A stretch of DNA of 64,000 bases from JAOPZW01 sp963788935 (GCA_963788935.1 CAWBIM010000003.1:558001-622000), one strand, 5' to 3'; positions 1-8,524 are shown, numbered from the stretch's first letter. The notes: generated from the sequence alone by a model not told the origin. Numbers and translations: made by a program.

Positions 1-702
1 CCGCTGGCCGTGACGCCGCGCAGCCTCACGCTCATCGGCCGCGGCCAGGTGCACGTCTTCCGCGAGGCCCATGGCGTCGTCGGCGCCGCCGTGCGCTTCG
101 GCGACGCGGCGCTCCTGGGCGGTGCCGCCCAGCGGGCGACGCCCGGCTGGATGCTCGCGGGCCGCGGGGGGCTGACGGTCGAGGTGCCCGAGAGCGAGGT
201 CGAGCGCCTCGACGGGATCATCGCCGCCCTCGCGGCCGAGACCGTCCGCCCGCCGGACGCGCGCAGCGCCGAGCTCGAGCGCCACCTGCTCTCCGTGCTC
301 CTGCTGTGGACCGAACGCTGGAACGAGGCGACCCGCACCGAGCGCCGCGACGCCGACGACGCCGAGGTCCACCTGCACGCGCGCTTCGCCGAGCGCCTCG
401 AGGCCGACTACCCGCGCCACCACGACGCCGGCCACTACGCCGACGCGCTCGGCGTCCCCGCGGCGGCGCTCTCGCGCGCGCTGAACCACGTGACCGGCCG
501 CTCGACGAAGGAGCTCGTCACCGACCGCGTGATGCTCGAGGCCGCGCGCCTGCTGCGCTTCACCGACCTGACCGTCCAGGAGGTCGGCCACCGGGCCGGC
601 TTCCGCGACCCGCTGTACTTCTCACGCGCGTTCAAGCGCCATCAGGGCGAGGCGCCGCAGACGTACCGCGCGCGCGTCCAGGGGAAGTCCATGGATCGGT
701 GA
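1..702 (+). CDS. AraC family transcriptional regulator (5' end cut by window)
   Basis: The reading frame is open from base 1, so the true start lies upstream; the first in-window start would be GTG at 10. The N-terminal part resembles the end of an AraC-type cupin ligand-binding domain. The last ~100 residues form two helix-turn-helix motifs, the second containing VQEVGHRAGFRDPLYFSRAF, the classic AraC signature, followed by the family ending on a short basic tail. It lies 45 bases before a VOC dioxygenase-like gene and an MFS transporter on the same strand and probably controls them; that link is inference from position. Confidence 0.88.
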   Translation, partial: PLAVTPRSLTLIGRGQVHVFREAHGVVGAAVRFGDAALLGGAAQRATPGWMLAGRGGLTVEVPESEVERLDGIIAALAAETVRPPDARSAELERHLLSVLLLWTERWNEATRTERRDADDAEVHLHARFAERLEADYPRHHDAGHYADALGVPAAALSRALNHVTGRSTKELVTDRVMLEAARLLRFTDLTVQEVGHRAGFRDPLYFSRAFKRHQGEAPQTYRARVQGKSMDR

Positions 703-747
703 GCTTGTGCCATTCGGACCCGCCGCCCCGCGCACGATCCTGTGGAC

Positions 748-1638
748 ATGACCTCGACGCACACCGCCACCGCCCCGCAGGCGGCTCCGACCGACCGCCT
801 CCCCGACACGGCGCGCCTCGGCGCCGTCCACCTCACCGTCACCGACCTCGACCGGTCGGTCGCCTTCTACCAGGACGCGATCGGCCTGCGTCTGCACCGC
901 CGCGAGGACCCCGTCGCCGCCATGGGCGCGGGCGGCGAGGACCTGCTCGTCCTCGTCGAGGAGCAGACCGCGCGCCGCGCCGGCCGCCACGCGGGCCTCT
1001 ACCACTTCGCCCTCCTCGTGCCGAGCCGGGCGGAGCTCGCGCGCTCGCTGCAGCGCCTCGCCGTCACGCGCACGCCGATCGACGGCGCCTCGGACCACGG
1101 CATCTCCGAGGCGATCTACCTCCCCGACCCCGACGGCAACGGCATCGAGCTCGCCGCCGACCGCCCGCGCGAGCAGTGGCCGCCCCTCGACACGCTGACC
1201 CGGCCCGCCCCGCTCGACCTCCACGGGCTGCTCGCCACGCTCGGCGACGCCGCGCCCGTCCGCCATGCCGACCCGGCCACGATCGTCGGCCACGTGCACC
1301 TGCACGTCAACGACATCGCCGCCGCCCGGCGCTTCTACGAGGAGGTCGTCGGCTTCGACGCGATGTCCGTGCTGCCGAACGCGATCTTCGTCTCGGTCGC
1401 GGGCTACCACCACCACCTCGCCTACAACACGTGGCGCGGCACCGGCATCCCCGGCGCGCCGCGGGACGGCGTCGTCGGCCTGCGCCACTGGACGATCCTC
1501 CTCGACGGCGCGGCGGCGGTCGCGGCCGCGCGCGAGCGCCTGGCCGCCGCGGGCGTCGCGGTCGTCGAGCGCGACGGCGGCATCCTGGTCCACGACCCGG
1601 CGGGCATCCCGGTGCTGATCGCCCCCGACGCGAGGTGA
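748..1638 (+). CDS. VOC family protein, CatE-like ring-cleavage dioxygenase type
   Basis: About 296 residues with two vicinal-oxygen-chelate domains (roughly residues 25-140 and 170-290). Repeated beta-alpha-beta-beta-beta signatures are visible: LGAVHLTVTDLDRSVAFYQ and DPDGNGIEL in the first domain, VGHVHLHVNDIAAARRFYE and HDPAGIPV in the second. Histidines and glutamates at metal-ligand positions (VHL, GIEL, HVHL) fit an extradiol dioxygenase or related glyoxalase-fold enzyme such as Bacillus CatE. I chose ATG 748; GTG 742 is in frame and possible. The stop overlaps the GTG start of the downstream transporter, so the two are translationally coupled. The substrate is unknown. Confidence 0.85.
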   Translation: MTSTHTATAPQAAPTDRLPDTARLGAVHLTVTDLDRSVAFYQDAIGLRLHRREDPVAAMGAGGEDLLVLVEEQTARRAGRHAGLYHFALLVPSRAELARSLQRLAVTRTPIDGASDHGISEAIYLPDPDGNGIELAADRPREQWPPLDTLTRPAPLDLHGLLATLGDAAPVRHADPATIVGHVHLHVNDIAAARRFYEEVVGFDAMSVLPNAIFVSVAGYHHHLAYNTWRGTGIPGAPRDGVVGLRHWTILLDGAAAVAAARERLAAAGVAVVERDGGILVHDPAGIPVLIAPDAR

Positions 1639-2849
1639 GGCGCCGGGCGGGCCGGGCGCGCGTCGTCGTCATCCTCGGCGCGCTGTCCGCGTTCGGCCCG
1701 CTGTCCATCGACATGTACCTGCCGGGGCTGCCGTCGCTCGGCGCGACGCTCGACGCCCCGGCCTGGGCGGTGCAGCTGACGCTGACCGCCTGCCTGGCCG
1801 GCCTCGCGCTCGGCCAGATCGTCGCCGGGCCGCTGAGCGACCGCTTCGGCCGCCGGCGGCCGCTGATCGCCGGCGTCGCCGCCTACGCCGCGGCCTCGCT
1901 GCTGTGCGCCCTCGCGCCGTCCGTGTTCGCGCTCGTCGTGCTCCGCCTCGTCCAGGGCGTCGCGGGCGCGGCGGGCATCGTCATCGCCCGGGCGATCGTG
2001 CGCGACATGCACTCGGGCGTCGCGGCCGCGCGGTTCTTCTCGCTGCTGATGCTCGTCAACGGCCTCGCGCCGATCCTCGCCCCGGTGATCGGCGGCCAGA
2101 TCCTGCGCGTGACGACCTGGCGCGGCGTGTTCGTGGTGCTGGCGGCGATCGGTGTCGCGCTCGCGGTCGCGGCGGCCGCCGGCCTGCGCGAGACCCTCGC
2201 ACCCGCGGACCGCCACCCCGGCGGCGTCGCCGAGACGCTCGGGACCTTCCGGCGGCTCCTCGGCGACCGCGACTTCGTCGGCCACGCGCTGGCCTGCGGC
2301 CTCTCGTTCGGCGCGATGTTCGCCTACATCTCGGGCTCGCCGTTCGTGCTGCAGGACATCTACGGCGCCTCGCCGCAGCTGTTCAGCGTGATGTTCGCGG
2401 CGAACGCGCTCGGGATCGTCGCGGCGAGCCAGGCCAACCGCGCGCTGCTGCGGCGGGCCGATCCGCGCGCCCTGCTGCGCGGGGCGCTCGGCGTGCAGGC
2501 GGGCGCCGGGGTGGCGCTGCTGGCGGCGGTCGCCGCGGGCGCCGGCGTGTGGCCGATCGTCGTGCTGCTGTTCGTCGTCGTGGCGAGCGTCGGGGTCGTC
2601 TTCCCGAACGCGACCGCGCTCGCGCTGGCCGACCACCCGCGCGTCGCGGGCAGCGCCTCGGGGCTGCTCGGCGTCCTGCAGTTCATCGTCGGCGCGGCGG
2701 CGGCGCCGCTCGTCGGCGTCGGCGGGACCGGAACCGCGGTCCCGATGGCGACGGTCATCGCCGCCCTCGGCGTCGGCGGCCTCGTGTGCGCGACGCTCGT
2801 CGCCGCGGACCGGGCGCCGGCACCGCGGCCGGTGCGGGTGGCGCGGTAG
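1635..2849 (+). CDS. MFS transporter, Bcr/CflA (DHA1) drug-efflux type
   Basis: Predicted 404-residue, 12-helix inner-membrane transporter. The start GTG at 1635 overlaps the stop of the preceding VOC gene (GTGA). The N-terminus carries FGPLSIDMYLPGLP, typical of the Bcr/CflA subfamily, then the cytoplasmic loop motif GPLSDRFGRRRPL between helices 2 and 3. The subfamily exports bicyclomycin, sulfonamides and similar drugs by proton antiport; the substrate here is not determinable. The frame extends far upstream without a stop, but only as antisense-like high-GC readthrough, so the coupled GTG is the best start. Confidence 0.88.
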   Translation: MRRRAGRARVVVILGALSAFGPLSIDMYLPGLPSLGATLDAPAWAVQLTLTACLAGLALGQIVAGPLSDRFGRRRPLIAGVAAYAAASLLCALAPSVFALVVLRLVQGVAGAAGIVIARAIVRDMHSGVAAARFFSLLMLVNGLAPILAPVIGGQILRVTTWRGVFVVLAAIGVALAVAAAAGLRETLAPADRHPGGVAETLGTFRRLLGDRDFVGHALACGLSFGAMFAYISGSPFVLQDIYGASPQLFSVMFAANALGIVAASQANRALLRRADPRALLRGALGVQAGAGVALLAAVAAGAGVWPIVVLLFVVVASVGVVFPNATALALADHPRVAGSASGLLGVLQFIVGAAAAPLVGVGGTGTAVPMATVIAALGVGGLVCATLVAADRAPAPRPVRVAR

Positions 2850-2964
2850 CGCGGCGCGGCGGGGGCTGTGGCCTCGCTGTGGCGGCGATCGTGCCGGCGC
2901 CATGCGCCGGCGCCCGCTGGTGGATGCCGGCCGGTGAACCGCGGCGGCGAGGGAGAGGGACTTG

Positions 2965-3045
2965 GCGCTGGTGGCGTCCAGCGCGTGCGTTCGATCGCGC
3001 GACGACTTCTCCCCGGTATTCGGGGATTTCTCGTCGCGCGCTGGA
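2965..3045. repeat. nested inverted repeats in a 450-base non-coding gap
   Basis: The stretch 2850-3303 holds no convincing gene. Inside it GCGCTGG (2965-2971) pairs with CCAGCGC (2978-2984). The second arm, with flanks TCCAGCGCG (2977-2985), can instead pair with CGCGCTGGA (3037-3045). Between these lies a separate hairpin: CGCGCGACGA (2996-3005) with TCGTCGCGCG (3031-3040), and an inner CCCCG (3011-3015)/CGGGG (3021-3025) around loop GTATT. Mutually exclusive pairing looks like a structured RNA or attenuator, but no downstream plus-strand gene follows, so a REP-like element is equally possible. Confidence 0.5.
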
Positions 3046-3279
3046 TCGCCGCCTGCGCCGGTGCGAGACGAGACGCCGTGGCGCCGCAAGCGCCCCGGCG
3101 CGGTGGCCCGCCGGCGCGTCGGGGCCGATCCGCCGGCGCCGGTCCCGCGCGTCCCTCCTGCCGTCGCGAGAGCTGTCCGCAAGCGCCCGCGCGCCGCCGC
3201 GGCGGTGCACGCAGGCGCCGTGCGCGCCTCGCGGCGCCGCCGAGCGCGCGGGCCGGATTTGTCAACCCCGCTTGTCTCC

Positions 3280-3299
3280 GGCCCGCCGGAGGGCGGGCC
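3280..3299. terminator. GC hairpin between convergent genes
   Basis: GGCCCGCC (3280-3287) and GGCGGGCC (3292-3299) form a perfect 8-bp stem with a GGAG loop. It lies immediately beyond the stop of the minus-strand DUF6220 gene (3304) and downstream of the plus-strand MFS gene. There is no T tract, as is common for actinobacterial terminators, so the termination role is inference. Confidence 0.5.
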
Positions 3300-3303
3300 C
3301 GCG

Positions 3304-3694
3304 CTAGGCCCTCTGGTGGGCGAAGCCCTCGCGCCGCGGGCGCAGGACGTGCATCCCGATGTGCAGCTGCGAGGCCCATCGCGAACAGCGCGAGCACGGG
3401 GTGCAGCGCGGCGAGGCCGGGCGCGTCGTCCCGCGCGCTGACGAGGCCGATCTGGATCGTGACGAGGATGAACAGCGCCGCGGACATCCCGATGTCGCGT
3501 CCGGTCCGCGGGCCCGCGATCGCGAGCAGCAGGATGAGCGCCGTCAGGGCGTGCAGGATGTTGCCGAAGGCCTTGTGCGCGTCGAAGCTCTCCGCCCCGA
3601 AGATTCCGAGGCCGGCCAGGAAGACCTGGACGATCACCAGGGCCGCCCACAGGAGGGCCAGCCAGCCGTACACCCGCGTGATCTGCGCTCGCAT
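3304..3694 (-). CDS. DUF6220 family small membrane protein (frameshifted)
   Basis: From ATG 3694 the frame encodes a DUF6220-like protein of four hydrophobic helices: YGWLALLWAALVIVQVFLAG, then ILHALTALILLLAIAG, then SAALFILVTIQIGL and HPVLALFAMGLA. After AMGLA (about 3375) the conserved end HIGMHVLRPRREG followed by a TAG at 3304-3306 lies one base out of frame. The span is 391 bases (3n+1), so one extra base near 3370 explains the break. Function unknown; family proteins are small integral membrane proteins. It stands alone, convergent with the MFS gene and 10 bases beyond the TetR stop. Confidence 0.72.
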
Positions 3695-3704
3695 GGCGGC
3701 CAGG

Positions 3705-4463
3705 CTAGCGGGCGTCCCGGCCCGAAGCGCCTGCCGCGTCGGCGCCGAACGGCGTCGCGGTCAGGCGGCCCTCGGTCGGCGTCGCGAGCAGGCCGTTGAT
3801 GAGCACGTCCATCCCGAGCTCGAAGCGCTCGTCGCCGTCGCCGAGCGTCATCGCCGGCCCGAGCGCCGCGAGCGTCGGGTACCGCTCCGCGTCGATCGCG
3901 GCGAATCGCTCCGCGAGCTGCGCGACCTCGCGCTGCTCGTGCTCGGGGTCCTGGTAGAGGGTCCGGTAGAGGCTCGTCTCGTAGGCGATCGCCGTCACGT
4001 ACATCGACAGCAGGTCGCCCGCGTACGCCGCCGCCTGGTCCGAGGCGCCGCCCGCCTTCAGCAGCGAGAGCAGCGACTCCGAGATGCGCAGCGCGTTGTC
4101 GCCGGTCGGGATGCGCGCCATCGCCAGGATCGCGATGCCCGGGAAGTCCTCGGCCATCATCTTGACCATCCGCCGCCCGAGGTCCTTGAGCTGCTCGCGC
4201 CAGCGCTCCGGGTCGGTCGGCTCGGTCTCGACGGTCGCGGCGGCCGCGTCGAACAGCAGCGCGTGCAGCTCGTCGCGGTCGGCGACGTAGACGTAGAGCG
4301 ACGCGGGACCGGTGTCGAGGGCCTGCGCGAGGCGGCGCATGCTCAGCGCCTCGACGCCCTCCGTGCGGGCGATGTCGAGCGCGGCCGCGACGATCGCGTC
4401 GCGGCTGAGCGCGGGCTTGGCCGGCCGCTCCCGGCGACTGCGCGGCGCCGCAGGACGGGGCAT
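3705..4463 (-). CDS. TetR family repressor, divergent from an MFS pump
   Basis: About 252 residues from ATG 4463 (an upstream GTG at 4484 is less likely because it lies in the operator). The N-terminal helix-turn-helix reads SMRRLAQALDTGPASLYVYV (residues ~50-70), typical of the TetR subgroup with a TetR_C_1 ligand domain, as in TetR itself. It is divergent from the 14-helix transporter at 4585, and the intergenic region has two perfect 15-bp palindromes. By analogy with TetR/TetA-type pairs it should repress the pump and itself until a drug binds; the ligand is unknown. Confidence 0.9.
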   Translation of the reverse strand: MPRPAAPRSRRERPAKPALSRDAIVAAALDIARTEGVEALSMRRLAQALDTGPASLYVYVADRDELHALLFDAAAATVETEPTDPERWREQLKDLGRRMVKMMAEDFPGIAILAMARIPTGDNALRISESLLSLLKAGGASDQAAAYAGDLLSMYVTAIAYETSLYRTLYQDPEHEQREVAQLAERFAAIDAERYPTLAALGPAMTLGDGDERFELGMDVLINGLLATPTEGRLTATPFGADAAGASGRDAR

Positions 4464-4477
4464 GGCGCGCAGTCTAC

Positions 4478-4507
4478 TTGACACGAACGACGTTCGTTAC
4501 GTACAGT
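4478..4507 (+). promoter_or_regulatory. sigma-70-type promoter of the MFS gene
   Basis: A perfect -35 TTGACA (4478-4483) is followed after 18 bases by TACAGT (4502-4507). Both palindromic operators overlap or abut it, as expected for a TetR-repressed promoter. Transcription would begin near 4514, about 70 bases before the transporter ATG. Confidence 0.65.
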
Positions 4508-4521
4508 GTTCGTGACGAACA
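4483..4521. promoter_or_regulatory. two palindromic TetR operators
   Basis: Two perfect 15-bp palindromes with a single central base are present: ACGAACGACGTTCGT (4483-4497) and TGTTCGTGACGAACA (4507-4521). They share the GTTCGT/ACGAAC half-site and are 24 bp apart centre to centre. The first fills the -35/-10 spacer of the transporter promoter, the second covers its start point. A further GTTCGT half-site follows at 4525-4530. Confidence 0.75.
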
Positions 4522-4584
4522 GTGTTCGTACATCTGCCCTCCCGCCCCTCAGCCACTCCCCGACCGCGAATCGAGGAATCCCGT

Positions 4585-6030
4585 ATGTCCGCCGTCGCCT
4601 CCGCCGTCCCCGCCCCAGCCGTCGCGCCGGAGCCCGCGCCCGCCTACCGCTGGCGCTGGGTCGTCCTGGCGATCGTGCTCGTCGCCGAGATCATGGATCT
4701 GCTCGACAGCACGGTCATCACCATCGCCGCCCCGACCGTCCGCGCCGAGCTCGGCGGCGGCACGTCCACGATGCAGTGGTGGGCCGCCGGCTACACGCTC
4801 GCCTTCGGCGTCTTCATGATCGTCGGCGGCCGCCTCGGCGACATCTTCGGCCGGCGGCGCGTCTTCATCGTCGGCATCACCGGCTTCACGCTCGCGTCGG
4901 CCGCGTGCGCGCTCGCGCCGTCGCCCGACGTCCTCATCGGCACGCGGGTCCTCCAGGGCGCGTTCGGCGCGCTGCTGATCCCGCAGGGCCTGGGCGTCAT
5001 CAAGAACGTCTTCCCGCCGAAGGAGATGGGCGGCGCGTTCGCCGCGTTCGGGCCGGTCATGGGCCTCGCCGCGATCGCCGGGCCGATCCTCGCGGGCTGG
5101 CTCGTCACCGCCGACCTGCTCGGCACCGGCTGGCGGATGATCTTCCTCGTCAACGTCCCGCTCGGGCTCATCGGGCTGGCCGGCGCGGTGCGGTTCATGC
5201 CGGAGTCGAAGGCCGCCAACCCGGTGCGGCTCGACCCGCTCGGCGTCGTGCTCATCAGCACCGCCGCGCTGTGCCTGATCTACCCGCTCGTCCAGGGCCG
5301 TGAGCTCGGCTGGCCGGTCTGGACGTTCCTGCTGATGGCGGCCGGCATCGCGCTGCTGGGCGTCTTCGCGGTCGCCGAGCGCCGCTCGCACGGCTCGCCG
5401 ATGATCGCCCCGAGCCTGCTGCGCAACCGCGCGTACACGTCGGGCCTGCTCGTCGGGCTCACGTTCTTCGCCGGCTTCGCGGGGCTCGTCATGGTCACGT
5501 CGCTGTTCTTCCAGCTCGGGCTGCACTTCTCGCCGGAGCACGCCGGCCTGACCCTCGTCCCGCTGTCCGTCGGCACCGCGATCACCGCGGGCGCCTCGTA
5601 CGCGCTGATGCCGCGGTTCGGCCGGGCCGTCCTGCAGGGCGGGGTGCTGGTCGTCGTCGCCGGGCTGGGCGCGCTGGCGTGGACCGTCACGCACTGGGGC
5701 ACCGACGTCACGAGCTGGCAGATGGCCCCGGCCAACCTGCTCGTCGGGCTCGGGCTCGGGTTCGTCTTCGGCCCGCTGTTCAACGTGATCCTCGCGGGCG
5801 TCGACGACGACGAGGTGGGCTCCGCGTCGGGCACGCTGAACGCGATCCAGCAGCTCGGCAACTCGATCGGCGTGGCCGTGCTGGCGACGCTGTTCTTCTC
5901 GCTGCTCGACCACGGGCACCCGTCGCCGTCGGCGATGAGCACGACCGTCCTCATCGCGGCGGGCCTGCTCGTCCTGACCTTCGCCCTCTCCTTCCTCCTG
6001 CCGCGCGAGGCGCGGATGGAGGAGTTCTAG
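4585..6030 (+). CDS. MFS transporter, EmrB/QacA-type (DHA2) drug efflux
   Basis: Predicted 481 residues with about 14 membrane helices, the length of DHA2 proteins. The first helix carries AEIMDLLDSTVITIAAPTV (DHA2 motif D1), helix 2/3 loop GGRLGDIFGRRRVF, and helix 5 the antiporter motif around GPVMGLAAIAGPILAGWL. ATG 4585 is preceded by GAGGA. The upstream GTG at 4522 would start inside the operator region and lacks a ribosome site. Divergent TetR and overlapping operators indicate drug-inducible export. Its stop overlaps by three bases the stop of the convergent GNAT gene. Confidence 0.92.
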   Translation: MSAVASAVPAPAVAPEPAPAYRWRWVVLAIVLVAEIMDLLDSTVITIAAPTVRAELGGGTSTMQWWAAGYTLAFGVFMIVGGRLGDIFGRRRVFIVGITGFTLASAACALAPSPDVLIGTRVLQGAFGALLIPQGLGVIKNVFPPKEMGGAFAAFGPVMGLAAIAGPILAGWLVTADLLGTGWRMIFLVNVPLGLIGLAGAVRFMPESKAANPVRLDPLGVVLISTAALCLIYPLVQGRELGWPVWTFLLMAAGIALLGVFAVAERRSHGSPMIAPSLLRNRAYTSGLLVGLTFFAGFAGLVMVTSLFFQLGLHFSPEHAGLTLVPLSVGTAITAGASYALMPRFGRAVLQGGVLVVVAGLGALAWTVTHWGTDVTSWQMAPANLLVGLGLGFVFGPLFNVILAGVDDDEVGSASGTLNAIQQLGNSIGVAVLATLFFSLLDHGHPSPSAMSTTVLIAAGLLVLTFALSFLLPREARMEEF

Positions 6031-6531
6031 CCGGCGGCCGCCTCGCCCAGCAGCCGCTCGACGAGCACGCAGTCCTTCCATGCGCCGTCGAGCCGGGCGT
6101 GGCGGCGCTGGACGCCGACGACGTCGAAGCCGGCCGCGACGTGCGCGGCGATGCTGGCGGCGTTGTCGCTGAAGATCCGCGACGTGAGCTTGTGCAGGCC
6201 GGCGGACTCCGCGGCGAGGCAGACCTCGTCCAGGAGCCGCCGGCCGACGCCGTCCCCGCGCGCGGCGCGCGCGACGTAGACGCCGTGCTCGCCGACGCCG
6301 GCGTAGGCCGGGCGGGGCGAGTACGGCGCCACCCGCGCGAAGCCGACGATGGTCCCGTCCGCCTCCGCGACCAGGCACGGCAGCGGGCCGCCGATCCAGT
6401 CCCGCGCCTCGTCCGCGTCGGCGCTCCCGGGTCTCGAACGTCGCGACGCGGTCGGCGATCCCCTCGTTGTAGATCGCCGCGATCGGGGCGGCGTCGGCGG
6501 GCACGGCGGGCCGGATGCGCGGCGGGGCCAT
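6027..6531 (-). CDS. GNAT N-acetyltransferase, ArsN1/phosphinothricin type (frameshifted)
   Basis: ATG 6531 opens a frame reading IYNEGIADRVATFETR, the characteristic start of ArsN1/phosphinothricin acetyltransferases. After ~40 residues the homology continues one frame over: ARDWIGGPLPCLVAEADG, then VARAARGDGVGRRLLDEVC (acetyl-CoA loop, RGxGVG) and IFSDNAASIAAHVAAGFDVV. The 505-base span is 3n+1, and removing one G from the GGG at about 6426-6428 restores one 167-residue protein. Members acetylate amino groups of toxic amino-acid analogues or arsenicals; no ars genes lie nearby, so the substrate is open. Confidence 0.8.
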
Positions 6532-6564
6532 CGGGTGATGGTGTTCCCCGCCGCGACCCCGGAG

Positions 6565-7125
6565 CTACGCCTGCCGGACGGCGGAGATGTCGAGGCTGAG
6601 CTTCACCTTGTCGGAGACGAGCATGTTGCCGCTGCCGAGCGCCTGGTTGAAGGTCATGCCGTAGTCGCCGCGCTTGAGCTGGCCGGTGATCTCGAGGCCG
6701 ACGCGGTCGTTGCCCCACGGGTCCTGCTCGAAGCCCTGGACCTCGGCGGTCAGGGTGATCGGGTTCGTGACGCCGTGCAGCGTGAGCTCCGCGTCGATCG
6801 CGAAGGTGTCCTCGTCGACCGGGCGGATCGCGGTCGCGACGAAGGTCAGCTCCGGGTGGTTCTCGGCGTCGAAGAAGTCGGCCGAGCGCAGGTGCGCGTC
6901 GCGCTGGGGCTCGTTCGTGTCGACCGAGGCGACCTGCACGGTGCCCGACGCGGTCGCGGTCGCGAGGTCCTCGCCGATCACGAGCGTGCCCTCGAACTCC
7001 CGGAACGCGCCCTTGACGGTGGCGATGCCGAGATGCTTGACGGAGAACTCGACGTTCGAGTGGCTGGGGTCAACGCTCCAGGTGCCGGTGAGCGGGGTGG
7101 TGGTCGTCGTGATGGTGGCGGGCAT
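6565..7125 (-). CDS. YceI family protein (first copy)
   Basis: A 186-residue YceI/lipocalin-like beta-barrel domain protein: GTWSVDPSHSNVEFSVKHLG at the start, then ADFFDAENHPELTFVATAI and LTLHGVTNPITLTAEV in the middle. The fold binds isoprenoid chains such as polyprenyl quinones. No signal peptide is visible, so it is probably cytoplasmic. ATG 7125 follows GAGGAG. Its promoter carries the TAATTG-N6-CAACTA operator, shared with the second yceI gene at 39055 and two other operons in this window. That sharing suggests a common stress regulon. Confidence 0.9.
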   Translation of the reverse strand: MPATITTTTTPLTGTWSVDPSHSNVEFSVKHLGIATVKGAFREFEGTLVIGEDLATATASGTVQVASVDTNEPQRDAHLRSADFFDAENHPELTFVATAIRPVDEDTFAIDAELTLHGVTNPITLTAEVQGFEQDPWGNDRVGLEITGQLKRGDYGMTFNQALGSGNMLVSDKVKLSLDISAVRQA

Positions 7126-8524
7126 CGGTACTCCTCTGCTGCTGGTGGAAGTAATTGCTTGTGCAACTACTATCGCTCACCCGGTGCCGCAGGCCAATGG
7201 AGAGACCTCGCCGATGCATGGACTTTCCGCCGGCCGCCCTGCGCCGCCGCGACGGCGCGTCGCCCGCGGCCCCGGCCGTCGCGAGGGCGACCGCGGGCTC
7301 GGCCGAGCGCGGCGCGATCGCCCCGCCGCGCACGAACGCGCGCTGGGCGACGACGCCGGCCACCAGCGCCGCGATGCCGCCGAGGACGAGGCTCGCCCGC
7401 GGGCCCGCCGCGCCCGCCAGCCAGCCGGTGACCGGGCCGCCGATCGGCGTCGAGCCGATGAAGACGACCGAGTACAGCGCCATGACCCGCCCGCGCATCT
7501 CCGGCGTGACCGTGAGCTGCAGCGCCGAGTTGATGCCCGCCGCGAAGGTCACGCTCAGCGCGCCGACAGGGACGAGCAGCAGCGCCTGCAGCGCGAAGCT
7601 CGGCGCCAGCGCCGCGAGGAGCATCGCCGTGCCGAAGCCGCCGGCCGCGACGGTCAACAGCCGCGGGCTCACCCGCCCGCGGGCGCCCGCCGTGAGCGCG
7701 CCGCACACCGAGCCGACGCCCATCGCCGCCGTCAGCGCGGCGTACGCCGCCGCGGTCCCGTGCCACGTGAACTTCGCCAGCAGCGGGAGGATGACCTGGA
7801 AGTTGAAGGACAGCGTCCCGACGACGGCCATCATCGCCAGCGGGATCCGCAGCGCCGGGGTGTCGCGGACGTAGCGCAGCGCCGAGCGCAGCTGGCCGCG
7901 CTCGCGGCTGGCCACCGGCGCCGGCACGAGCTCGTCGGGGTCCATCCCGCGCAGCGCGACGACCATCACGACGAACGTCAGCGCGTTGAGCAGGAAGCAC
8001 GGCGCCACGCCGAGGAGGGCGATCACCGCGCCGGCCGCCGCCGGGCCGACGATCCGGGCGGTGTGGACGATGACGCTGTTGAGCGAGATCGCGTTGACGA
8101 CGCGGTCGGCGCCGACCATCTCGACGACGAAGCTCTGGCGCGCGGGGTTGTCGAAGGCGTTGACGCAGCCGCGCGCGAAGATGAGGGCGAGCACGATCGC
8201 GGGCGTGACGGCCCCGCGCGCGGTCAGCGCCCAGAGCGCGACGGCCGGCAGGACCGCGAGCGACTGCGTGATCGTGATGAGACGGCGCTTGGGGACGCGG
8301 TCGGCGAGCAGCCCGCCCCACACGCCCGCGAGGAGCACCGGCAGGAACTGCAGGCCGGCGGCGATGCCGACGAGCGTGCCGTTGCCGGTCAGGCGCAGGA
8401 TCAGCCACACCTCGGCGACGGTCTGCATCCAGTTGCCGCTGAGCGAGACGACCTGGCCGGCGAAGTAGCGCCGGTAGTTCGGGACGGCGAGCGAGCTGAA
8501 GGAGCGGCCCAGGGCGGCCGTCAC
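7070..8524 (-). CDS. MFS transporter, MFS_3/EntS-like
   Basis: Start GTG 8524 overlaps the marR stop (GTGA). The N-terminus reads FRRYF-like NYRRYFAGQVVSLSGNWMQT, typical of the MFS_3 (EntS-like) exporter group. Motif A is GGLLADRVPKRRL, and about 12 helices follow. Conserved sequence ends near residue 415. The frame then stays open through the yceI promoter to 7070, giving an atypical basic His-rich tail. One extra base near the 3' end would move the stop to 7177, so the real end is unresolved. Co-transcribed with marR, it is probably an efflux pump under MarR control. Confidence 0.82.
   Translation of the reverse strand: MTAALGRSFSSLAVPNYRRYFAGQVVSLSGNWMQTVAEVWLILRLTGNGTLVGIAAGLQFLPVLLAGVWGGLLADRVPKRRLITITQSLAVLPAVALWALTARGAVTPAIVLALIFARGCVNAFDNPARQSFVVEMVGADRVVNAISLNSVIVHTARIVGPAAAGAVIALLGVAPCFLLNALTFVVMVVALRGMDPDELVPAPVASRERGQLRSALRYVRDTPALRIPLAMMAVVGTLSFNFQVILPLLAKFTWHGTAAAYAALTAAMGVGSVCGALTAGARGRVSPRLLTVAAGGFGTAMLLAALAPSFALQALLLVPVGALSVTFAAGINSALQLTVTPEMRGRVMALYSVVFIGSTPIGGPVTGWLAGAAGPRASLVLGGIAALVAGVVAQRAFVRGGAIAPRSAEPAVALATAGAAGDAPSRRRRAAGGKSMHRRGLSIGLRHRVSDSSCTSNYFHQQQRSTDARHHHDDHHPAHRHLER
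7152..7197 (-). promoter_or_regulatory. yceI promoter with TAGTTG-N6-CAACTA-type operator
   Basis: On the minus strand TTGGCC (7192-7197) and GATAGT (7169-7174) are separated by 17 bases, forming a -35/-10 pair. Directly downstream at the expected start point lies the inverted repeat read on the plus strand as TAATTG (7152-7157), six bases, CAACTA (7164-7169). A repressor bound there would block initiation. The same element occurs at 32029, 35963 and 39682. Confidence 0.6.

Noticed and set aside
306..1634. Long plus-strand open frame ahead of the MFS gene
   Set aside because: It is Arg/Pro-rich out-of-frame translation of the AraC and VOC genes; the real MFS begins at GTG 1635.
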